A DNA stretch of 64,000 bases from Phalacrocorax aristotelis (lineage: Eukaryota; Chordata; Aves; Suliformes; Phalacrocoracidae). Of this stretch, positions 1 through 8,245 are shown one piece after another (within the stretch, counting starts at the first letter, position 1; each line of letters starts with the position of its first letter). The position numbers and the translations under genes were made by a program. Under the pieces are notes generated by a model that saw nothing but the letters and a program-made list of their open reading frames with translations, was not told the DNA's origin and did no database searches. The DNA is taken from NCBI RefSeq assembly GCF_949628215.1, contig NW_027441201.1:186001-250000 (forward strand), in the 5' to 3' direction.

Positions 1-192
1 GAAAAGGAGGAGCGAATTAATTCCTTGCTTTGCTTCCACGCACAGCTTTTGCTTTACCTATTAAACCGTCTTGATCTCAACCCATGATTTTTCTCACTTT
101 TACCCTTCCAGCTCTCTCCCCCAGCCCACTGAGGGTGGAGCGAGCAAGCAGCTCCCTGGTGCAGAGTTGCCAGCTGAGGCTAAGCCACGGCA
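1..192 (+). mobile_element. Avian ERV LTR, R-U5 tail (cut by window start)
   Basis: The sequence passes from an ATTAAA-type poly(A) signal near 60, through the T/C-rich stretch at 80-120, to a terminal CA at 191-192. It matches the 3' part of the complete LTR at 7657-8245. Only the last part of the element is inside the window. Confidence 0.7.
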
Positions 193-1871
193 CGCGCTTG
201 TCCCGGTTTGGCAGGGAACGGACCGTCCGTCGCCTGGCTCCTGGAGCGACGGGCTGCTGGGCAGAGGGGGAGGCCACCAAAGGTGACGAGCAGGGCACAG
301 GACAGTAGGAGGAGAGAAGAGCAGCATCCGGCTGGACGGGGGCGGGGGGGGCGTGTGTGCGTGTAGTGAGAAGGCACGAGGCAGGGAACAGGACGGCCAG
401 AGGAGGACAGGGAGCCTGACGGAGGTGGAGATAAAAGCAGCAGAGAGAGGGGAAGAGCAGGACACAGACCAACAAAGAAGGATGAGGAGCAGGCTGGAGA
501 CGCACAAAGAACCTGGGGCAGGCAGCACGACAGCGAGGGAGGAAAGAAGAACAGGGGCAGGAAGCTGGACCGAGCGAGATGGAGACAGACAAGATAAGCG
601 ACAAGAACAGGGCAGAAAGGGAAGAATGAAGCCACGGGGACAGGGAGCCGAGACGGCCAACGACGGAGGGAAGGGGCCGGGGAGGGAACACCACAAAACA
701 AACCACGGGGCTACGTGGTACAGAGCATGAGAAGGCAGAGAATTAACAATTAGGGACAGGGAGCCAGAAAAACAACAAAAAAAACACCAAAACAAAGGGA
801 GATGGAGAGCAAAAGGAATCGCAATGCGTACAGAGAGAAGAGAGAAACAATTCTAAAAGAGGGTCACGGGGAAGCCAGAGACAGCAAGATGGAGAAAGGA
901 CAGAAGCTACAAGCTACAGGGCAGAGAGGGAAGAATTAATGAATAGACGCAGAGAGCTGGGCAGAAAGAGGTGGAGAAAGGCTGAAGATCACACGGCCAA
1001 CAGGGAAGAGAGAAGAGAGGGAGGAATTTTAAAAACAGGGGCAAGAAGCCAGAGAGAGGGAGAGAGAGGCAACAATAAATGGGGACAAGCCACAGGGCAG
1101 CGAGGAGGGAATCGATGAATAAGAACAGCAGACCAAAGAGAACACAATGTAGAATGGAAAAAAGGAACAGCGGCCTACAGGGAAGGAGGAATTAAAGATC
1201 AGGCACTGGGAGGCAGACAGAGACACATGAAGAAACAAGTGGGGAAAAAAAAAAAAAACCAACAACGGCAACGGGCTACAAAGACAGACAGAGAGGGAAG
1301 AAATAAAACATCGCAGCAAGGAGCTGGACAGAGAGAGATGAGGACAAACAAATAGCACGGGTCTACGTGACAGAGAACGTGGAATTAGAACACAGAGAGA
1401 GGGAGCCGGACAGAGAGAGAGGCCGAGAGAAAAACCTAGACGGGCTACAGCGGGCAGAGGCAGGGATTAAAACCTAGGGACAGGGAGCTGGACAGAGAGA
1501 GACGGAGGTCACAGGGAACAGCGGTGGCTGCAGGAAGAACAGGAATCCACAAATAGGGAAAGGGAGCTCGACAGAGAAGAACTCAGAAAGGCAAGAACAG
1601 TAGCAGGGTGCAGAGCAGAGCAGACGAATGAAAAAGCGCGGGGGGAGCGTTGAGGCAGACAGAGAGAGATTAAGAAAAAAGTCACGGGCTACGTGGCAAA
1701 GCAGGAGGAATTCAGAAACGGGGATGGCAACCAAGGGAGAGTGAGCTGGTGAAGGACAACGGGCATTCCAAGTGAGGGACGGGGAGCTGGGAAAAGCGAG
1801 GCAGAGAAAAACAGAATCACAGAGAGAATCACACAAAGCCAAAAAAGAAGAAACTGAACAACAGGAACAGG

Positions 1872-2399
1872 TGTAACCAAAGCGATGAAATCAGCCAACC
1901 AGAGACGGTGTTCCATTACGGGAACATGGAGCGTACGAATCAGCGCACCTGTCGATCTGCATTTTAGTCCCTAGGCGATCGTTAACGTCAGCAGAACAAC
2001 AGACAACGTGCTTCTGTCAGAAAAGGACGACAAAACGCGGTTTCGTGGAGCGGACTGAGAGAACTAGCCAAGACTGCCAAGATTAACAGCCAAGAAGGTA
2101 AAAGGCAATTCTGGCAGGGGGAGATCGCGACCACCGACTCACGGACCACCACCGAGCCTGCGCAGCGATTTACATACGGAACGAGCAAGTTTGTACCGAT
2201 CAGCAGACAGGACAATAATGAATACGTATGAATACGTAAAATTTTGATCTACAAATTGAACGGGAAAGGTGCGTGAGGTACGCACGCCAGGAGGAGCGAT
2301 CCCCCGTGCATCCGGCGCCGTGAATAAAGAATGCCTGCTCTTTAATACTAAATTGGTCTTGAGGAGTTGTTTCCGATTTTACCGCGTTTTTCGGTAACA
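1872..2399 (+). mobile_element. Solo LTR, 528 bp, class I-like (reference copy)
   Basis: The element begins TGTAACC and ends GGTAACA, so it has TG...CA ends and a short imperfect terminal inverted repeat. CAGG precedes it (1868-1871) and CAGG follows it (2400-2403), a 4-bp target duplication. An AATAAA signal lies at 2323-2328, about 70 bases before the end, which fits a U3-R-U5 layout on this strand. A 6-bp-stem hairpin (2269-2274 with 2280-2285) lies just upstream. The flanks on both sides are the same purine-rich DNA, as expected for an insertion into it. Four-base duplications are typical of gammaretrovirus-like (class I) elements, but I cannot name the family. No internal retroviral genes are present. 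Confidence 0.72.
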
Positions 2400-2955
2400 C
2401 AGGGAGTCAGACCGAGAGAGCCAGAGAAAGACAAAAATACCGACAGGCTACAGGACAGAGCAGGAGGAGTAAAAAAATAAAAACGGAGCCAGAGCCAGGC
2501 AGAGAGAGGCGGAGAAAGAACAAGTAGCCACAGGCTACAGGACAGAGAGAGGGAGGACTGAAAAGACGGGGAGGCAGGGAGCCACTCAGAGCGAGACGGA
2601 GAAAGAAGGTGCGGGGGGGGGCGCAAAAAAAAAATAATTTTGCAGCAGGTAAGGAAAGAGAGGGGGCCGGGGGAGAGACAGGGAGGGCCCAGGACGTACA
2701 AGAGAGGCAACGGGGCCCCACTGGCCCAGGACTCACCGCGACTCTCGCTCTCAGCGCTGCTGGCACAATTTAGCCGTTCACATGCTTCTTTCCCCTCCTC
2801 TCCTCCCTGCCTCTTCTGCAGCTCCAGACTCTAGGCCGACCTCCACCTGAAGAGAACACGGGGGTGTCTTACAGCTCTTACGAGATGAGGCTTCCTAGGC
2901 ACGTAGCCTAGCTCGCTCGTGCACTACACGCCCGTACCGAACTGCGGGTTCCAAC

Positions 2956-3255
2956 TGTGGGAAGAAGGGGGAGTCCTTGGGGGCTACGGCATTTCTCTTC
3001 CTAACTAACCGTTACACATGACAGAGCCCTGCTTTCCCAGAAACAGCTCAACACCTGCCCGCCGAAAAGGAGGAGCGAATTAATTCCTTGCTTTGCTTCC
3101 ACGCACAGCTTTTGCTTTACCTATTAAACCGTCTTGATCTCAACCCATGATTTTTCTCACTTTTACCCTTCCAGCTCTCTCCCCCAGCCCACTGAGGGTG
3201 GAGCGAGCAAGCAGCTCCCTGGTGCAGAGTTGCCAGCTGAGGCTAAGCCACGGCA
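2956..3255 (+). mobile_element. Avian ERV LTR, R-U5 fragment at unit 1/2 junction
   Basis: This 300-bp piece is the 3' part of the LTR seen complete at 7657-8245. It starts at TGTGGGAAGAAGG, corresponding to the region around the expected transcription start, and ends in CA at 3254-3255. The U3 promoter half is absent. Every canonical unit carries the same truncated piece. Confidence 0.72.
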
Positions 3256-4933
3256 CGCGCTTGTCCCGGTTTGGCAGGGAACGGACCGTCCGTCGCCTGG
3301 CTCCTGGAGCGACGGGCTGCTGGGCAGAGGGGGAGGCCACCAAAGGTGACGAGCAGGGCACAGGACAGTAGGAGGAGAGAAGAGCAGCATCCGGCTGGAC
3401 GGGGGCGGGGGGGGCGTGTGTGCGTGTAGTGAGAAGGCACGAGGCAGGGAACAGGACGGCCAGAGGAGGACAGGGAGCCTGACGGAGGTGGAGATAAAAG
3501 CAGCAGAGAGAGGGGAAGAGCAGGACACAGACCAACAAAGAAGGATGAGGAGCAGGCTGGAGACGCACAAAGAACCTGGGGCAGGCAGCACGACAGCGAG
3601 GGAGGAAAGAAGAACAGGGGCAGGAAGCTGGACCGAGCGAGATGGAGACAGACAAGATAAGCGACAAGAACAGGGCAGAAAGGGAAGAATGAAGCCACGG
3701 GGACAGGGAGCCGAGACGGCCAACGACGGAGGGAAGGGGCCGGGGAGGGAACACCACAAAACAAACCACGGGGCTACGTGGTACAGAGCATGAGAAGGCA
3801 GAGAATTAACAATTAGGGACAGGGAGCCAGAAAAACAACAAAAAAAACACCAAAACAAAGGGAGATGGAGAGCAAAAGGAATCGCAATGCGTACAGAGAG
3901 AAGAGAGAAACAATTCTAAAAGAGGGTCACGGGGAAGCCAGAGACAGCAAGATGGAGAAAGGACAGAAGCTACAGGCTACAGGGCAGAGAGGGAAGAATT
4001 AATGAATAGACGCAGAGAGCTGGGCAGAAAGAGGTGGAGAAAGGCTGACGATCACACGGCCAACAGGGAAGAGAGAAGAGAGGGAGGAATTTTAAAAACA
4101 GGGGCAAGAAGCCAGAGAGAGGGAGAGAGAGGCAACAATAAATGGGGACAAGCCACAGGGCAGCGAGGAGGGAATCGATGAATAAGAACAGCAGACCAAA
4201 GAGAACACAATGTAGAATGGAAAAAAGGAACAGCGGCCTACAGGGAAGGAGGAATTAAAGATCAGGCACTGGGAGGCAGACAGAGACACATGAAGAAACA
4301 AGTGGGAAAAAAAAAAAAAACCAACAACGGCAACGGGCTACAAAGACAGACAGAGAGGGAAGAAATAAAACATCGCAGCAAGGAGCTGGACAGAGAGAGA
4401 TGAGGACAAACAAATAGCACGGGTCTACGTGACAGAGAACGTGGAATTAGAACACAGAGAGAGGGAGCCGGACAGAGAGAGAGGCCGAGAGAAAAACCTA
4501 GACGGGCTACAGCGGGCAGAGGCAGGGATTAAAACCTAGGGACAGGGAGCTGGACAGAGAGAGACGGAGATCACAGGGAACAGCGGTGGCTGCAGGAAGA
4601 ACAGGAATCCACAAATAGGGAAAGGGAGCTCGACAGAGAAGAACTCAGAAAGGCAAGAACAGTAGCAGGGTGCAGAGCAGAGCAGACGAATGAAAAAGCG
4701 CGGGGGGAGCGTTGAGGCAGACAGAGAGAGATTAAGAAAAAAGTCACGGGCTACGTGGCAAAGCAGGAGGAATTCAGAAACGGGGATGGCAACCAAGGGA
4801 GAGTGAGCTGGTGAAGGACAACGGGCATTCCAAGTGAGGGACGGGGAGCTGGGAAAAGCGAGGCAGAGAAAAACAGAATCACAGAGAGAATCACACAAAG
4901 CCAAAAAAGAAGAAACTGAACAACAGGAACAGG

Positions 4934-5371
4934 TGTAACCAAAGCGATGAAATCAGCCAACCAGAGACGGTGTTCCATTACGGGAACATGGAGCGTACGA
5001 ATCAGCGCACCTGTCGATCTGCATTTTAGTCCCTAGGCGATCGTTAACGTCAGCAGAACAACAGACAACGTGCTTCTGTCAGAAAAGGACGACAAAACGC
5101 GGTTTCGTGGAGCGGACTGAGAGAACTAGCCAAGACTGCCAAGATTAACAGCCAAGAAGGTAAAAGGACAATCAGTAGACAGGACAATAATGAATGTGTA
5201 TGAATACCTAAAATTTTGATCTACAAATTGAACGGGAAAGGTGCGTGAGGTACGCACGCCAGGAGGAGCGATCCCCCGTGCGTCTGGCGCCGTGAATAAA
5301 CAACGCCTGCTCTTTAATACTAAATTGGCGTTGAGGAGTTGTTTCCGATTTTACCGCGTTTTTCGGTAACA
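4934..5371 (+). mobile_element. Solo LTR of unit 2, with a 90-bp internal deletion
   Basis: Same ends and CAGG flanks as the reference element, but only 438 bp. The segment that follows AAGGTAAAAGG in the other copies, including the GACCACC-rich stretch, is missing. Several private substitutions follow, such as AATGTGTATGAATACC near 5194. Confidence 0.7.
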
Positions 5372-6176
5372 CAGGGAGTCAGACCAAGAGGGCCAGAGAA
5401 AGACAAAATACCGACAGGCTACAGGACAGAGCAGGAGGAATAAAAAAATAAAAACGGAGCCAGAGCCAGGCAGAGAGAGGCGGAGAAAGAACAAGTAGCC
5501 ACAGGCTACAGGACAGAGAGAGGGAGGACTGAAAAGACGGGGAGGCAGGGAGCCACTCAGAGCGAGATGGAGAAAGAAGGTGCGGGGGGGGCCCAAAAGA
5601 AAAAAAAAAATTTTTACAGCAGGTAAGGAAAGAGAGGGGGCCAGGGGAGAGACAGGGAGGGCCCAGGACGCACAAGAGAGGCAACGGGGCCCCACTGGCC
5701 CAGGACTCACCGCGACTCTCGCTCTCAGCGCTGCTGGCACAATTTAGCCGTTCAGATGCTTCTTTCCCCTCCTCTCCTCCCTGCCTCTTCTGCAGCTCCA
5801 GACTCTAGGCCGACCTCCACCTGAAGAGAACACGGGGGTGTCTTACCGCTCTTACGAGATGAGGCTTCCTCGGCACGTAGCCTAGCTCGCTCGTGCACTA
5901 CACGCCCGTACCCAACTCCGGGTTACCGCGTACGGACCCTGCAGTGCACGTTGGTGGCCTGGCCCGGCCCGCTGCGGGCTATGAAGGGGGATCCTTCCTC
6001 CCTCACCTGCAGGGACAGGCTCTCTCTTGCCTGCAGCAGGAAGGCAGCTGGCAGCCAGAGCGCCTTCAGTTTCTTCTGCTTTACCTTTCGTTGGCGTCTC
6101 CAGCTTCAGCCGAGGCAGCTCCTGTCCACAGCCGGGAAGGGCTCTGTGTGTCCCTTTTCGCCCCGGCGCCGCGAGG

Positions 6177-6329
6177 ATGGCAAAGCCGGGCAGAGAGAAG
6201 CCACGCAAGCCTGAGACGGCCGCAGTCGACGGCGTCCCCGGGGGAAGGACAGACAACCACGTCCTCAGCACGGTCTCTGGGAGAGGGAAAGAAGAAACAG
6301 CGACCGTCATTACCGTCGATCGACCCTGA
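6177..6329 (+). CDS. Possible 50-codon small ORF in block B
   Basis: An ATG in a favourable context (A at -3, G at +4) opens a 50-residue frame rich in K, R, T and V that starts MAKPGREKPRKPE and ends ATVITVDRP. The copy at 38776-38928 has the same protein. A clearly diverged partial copy at 37891-37974 keeps the frame and the stop codon with no indels over 27 codons, while indels appear soon after the stop. By eye the changes are about equally synonymous and amino-acid-changing, so selection is not demonstrated. The frame also stays open upstream to 6027, so the start is uncertain. I know no homologue. It could be a fragment of an old exon or chance. Confidence 0.22.
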   Translation: MAKPGREKPRKPETAAVDGVPGGRTDNHVLSTVSGRGKEETATVITVDRP

Positions 6330-6835
6330 CCAAAGCCTCTCCTTGCGCAGGGGCTTCCGGACACAGCGCCCCTTCCCCGCGCTACTGCTAAGGGCCCCTG
6401 CGCCGAGGGGGAATCCAGTGCGCTTGAGGGCCGGCTCGCTGCCTTCACGACAGGGCCTGGGGGCGGCCAAGGGCTACGCAGCACGCTTCAGGGGAGGTGC
6501 CGGGGCTGGGGGCAGGCGCACGGGGCAAGGGGGGGCCAGGGGAGGCTGAGCGGGAGCTCCGGCGAGCCGGGGAGGCGGCCATCATCTGCGCCCTGGGCAG
6601 GGGGAAAAGGTCCTCCTCCTTTCCCTCTTCCCTTCTGTCAGCTCCCGGGGAACTCACCGCTTCTCGGGGAGCGGCCGCACCCGCAAGCCCCCAGAAATCA
6701 ACATGAATCCAACCCCAAAAATACACCGCGCCTACCGTACGCGGCACGGCCGCCCGGCACCCGAGCGCCGGAAGACCGCGCCTCCCGCCACGCCCCGGCG
6801 AACCACGTGACAGGGCCGGCAGCCACTGCGCCAGG

Positions 6836-7040
6836 ACTACACCTCCCGGCATGCTCTGCGCCACAACACGGCCGCCCGGCAGCCGCGCGCCGCAAGGACT
6901 ACACCTCCCGGCATGCTCTGCGCCACAACACGGCCGCCCGGCAGCTGCCCGCCACAAGGACTGCAGCTCCCGGCATGCTCTGCGACACAACACGGCCGCA
7001 CGGCCAGCCTCCAGGCGCACCACCACAGCTCCCGGCACGC
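6836..7040 (+). repeat. 62-bp minisatellite of ZNF143/SBS-like sites, three copies
   Basis: ACTACACCTCCCGGCATGC occurs at 6836 and 6898, with a diverged copy at 6960 and a weaker trace near 7022; the period is 62 bp. This closely resembles the ZNF143/STAF-binding promoter motif (ACTACAATTCCCAGCATGC type). Between the motifs lies a CpG-rich filler with CCACAACACGGCCGCCCGGC. ZNF143 sites normally lie near transcription starts of CpG-island promoters, which fits the surroundings. Binding itself is not shown. Confidence 0.65.
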
Positions 7041-7233
7041 CGCCAGCCCGCCCTCCCCGCTCTCGGACCCTGCGGGCCACCGTCCCGGCCGCCGATGCAC
7101 CCGGAAGCCCCACCGAGCCCATCAGCACAGCCTCGCTCTCCCCACCGCCCGCTCCGACCCGGCGCTGCCCCGCCGCAGCCCTCCTCGGGGCTTGACCCGG
7201 GACGCAGCGCTCCACCACCCAGCCCCCGCTCAC

Positions 7234-7386
7234 CTCCTCCCTCGCTACAGTCGCAGCCCGCTGACGCTCGGCCACAGCTCCGCTCCGCCCTCGGCTCACA
7301 CTGGCCCCCCGGAGCCGGGCACCACCCCTTTTCCAGGGAGGAGCCGGCACCGTCAGCCCCACCGCCCGCACCTGGGGCTCCTCCAT
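7234..7386 (-). other. Candidate first coding exon on the minus strand of block B
   Basis: Reading leftward from 7386, an ATG opens 51 codons (starting MEEPQVRAVGLTVP) up to a good donor, GAGGAG|GTGAGC, at 7234/7233. The second block B (40038 leftward) has the same frame with two amino-acid changes in this stretch (T to M, R to W). A pyrimidine-flanked AG lies just upstream near 7405. GC bias leaves many frames open here, so this is weak. Confidence 0.17.
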
Positions 7387-7656
7387 CCAGACCCCGCCAT
7401 CAGCTGAGGCGCAGCAGCAACGGGGGGCCCCCTCCCCTCACCCCCACAGTGCACCACCTCCTCCCCTGGGCTCCATCACAGCCCCTTGCCCCACGCAAAG
7501 GCAGCGCAAACGCAGCCCTGAGGGCAAAGGAGAGGGCAGGTGTTTGTGCAGGCGCGCACGTAACAAGTCCCAGGAGCCATTCGTGGGTCAGGGTCCCCAA
7601 CGCTCCCCCCCTGCCCCAAGGCCACCTCGGCCGCCGTTGCCGCAGCTGCACGGAGC

Positions 7657-8245
7657 TGGTGTTGGCTGCGATAGTGCTCATTTTCTCCACAGTAGCTAGG
7701 AAGGGATACGTTTTGGATTTATGCTCAAAACACCGTTAATAATGTAGAGATGTTTTGGTTCTTGCTGAGCACTGCTTCCACAGTCAGGGCCTCTTCTGGT
7801 TCTCTCAGTGCCCCACCAGCAGGTAGGCTGGGAGAGGACACAGCTGGGAAAGCTTTCCCAGCTAACTGACCAAAGGGATATTCCATACCATTTGACATCA
7901 TGCTCAGCACACGCAGCTGGGGGAAGAAGGGGGAGTCCTTGGGGGGGGGGGGGGGGGGGAGGGAGGGCGGCGGCTACGGCATTTCTCTCCCTAAGTAACC
8001 ATTACACATGACAGAGCCCTGCTTTCCCAGAGGTGGCTCAACACCTGCCCGCCGAAAAGGAGGAGCGAATTAATTCCTTGCTTTGCTTCCACGCACAGCT
8101 TTTGCTTTACCTATTAAACAGCCTTGATCTCAACCCATGATTTTTCTCACTCTTACCCTTCTAGCTCTCTCCCCCAGCCCACTGAGGGTGGAGTGAGCAA
8201 GCAGCTCCCTGGTGCAGAATAGCCAGCTGGGGCTAAGCCACGGCA
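7657..8245 (+). mobile_element. Complete avian ERV LTR (U3-R-U5), about 590 bp
   Basis: Text I recognise from many bird genomes: a U3 with TGGTGTTGGCTGCGATAGTG at the start, the GGGATATTCCATACCAT segment near 7876, then AGCTGGGGGAAGAAGG, ATTACACATGACAGAGCCCT, a poly(A) signal near 8113, and a CA terminus at 8244-8245. I believe it belongs to an ERVL-type family, but the class is from memory. The position just upstream of AGCTGGGG, where I expect a TATA box, reads CACACGC, so the core promoter looks damaged. A 19-G run interrupts R. No internal viral genes follow. Confidence 0.78.
7941..7959 (+). repeat. G19 homopolymer
   Basis: Nineteen consecutive G, followed by AGGGAGGGCGGCGG. Other copies of this LTR have only five or so G here, so it is a local expansion with strong G-quadruplex potential. 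The exact length may be unreliable in sequencing. Confidence 0.85.

Larger units (their letters stand above)
1..3063 (+). repeat. Macrosatellite unit 1, canonical 3.06 kb form
   Basis: Reference copy of the tandem repeat; the same text restarts at 3064. In order: 1-192 is the tail of an avian-type LTR; 193-1867 is purine-rich on this strand; 1872-2399 is a second, solo LTR; 2404-2720 is more purine-rich DNA; 2721-2955 is a block with scattered CpGs; 2956 begins the next LTR fragment. The purine tracts contain degenerate sub-repeats that start near GGCTACAGG, continue through a GGAATTAA-like segment, and end near GAGCTGGACAGAGAGAGA (about 708, 895, 1164, 1273, 1443, 1687, 2446, 2534). I see no gene in it: open frames exist on both strands in low-complexity sequence. 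The unit start was set at the window start for convenience; the biological boundary is arbitrary. Confidence 0.93.
5925..7656 (-). promoter_or_regulatory. Block B: CpG-island-like segment of the long unit
   Basis: Dense in CpG and GC over about 1.7 kb, with a ZNF143-like minisatellite at 6836-7040. Minus-strand splice-donor-like sequences lie near 6655 (GAAGCGGTGAGTT) and 7233 (GAGGAGGTGAGCG). This is the look of a housekeeping-type promoter with first exons. A second full copy is at 38522-40306, and diverged fragments lie at 11035-11230 and 37888-38060. Direction is uncertain; the donor-like sites favour minus-strand transcription, while the 50-codon frame at 6177 is on the plus strand. I recognise no gene family. 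Confidence 0.55.
3064..8053 (+). repeat. Macrosatellite unit 2, long form (4.99 kb)
   Basis: From 3064 to about 5924 this copy follows unit 1 closely. It then runs into 2 kb of CpG-rich DNA (block B, 5925-7656) and the U3 half of the avian LTR before rejoining the canonical text near 7916. It also lacks about 90 bp inside its solo LTR. The short unit is most simply explained as a long unit that lost the stretch between the CCGTACC motif near 5910 and the start of LTR R near 7916. The alternative, insertion of block B plus exactly the missing U3 next to an existing R-U5, is much less economical. Confidence 0.85.

Noticed and set aside
353..730. 125-codon plus-strand frame (R/E/G/K-rich) in each unit
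   Set aside because: Same purine-rich tract read on the other strand; composition is dictated by GA repeats and it begins in the G-run/CGTGTGTG segment. Conservation reflects recent amplification, not selection.
77..795. Overlapping 173-231 codon minus-strand frames repeated in every macrosatellite unit
   Set aside because: They are the complement of a purine-rich tract, giving S/L/P/C/F-rich low-complexity protein in three overlapping frames, without splice or domain support. The frames change length with small indels between units.
5882..6549. Overlapping 200-218 codon frames at the left of block B on both strands
   Set aside because: CpG-island composition leaves most frames open. Only the 50-codon frame at 6177 had any independent argument.
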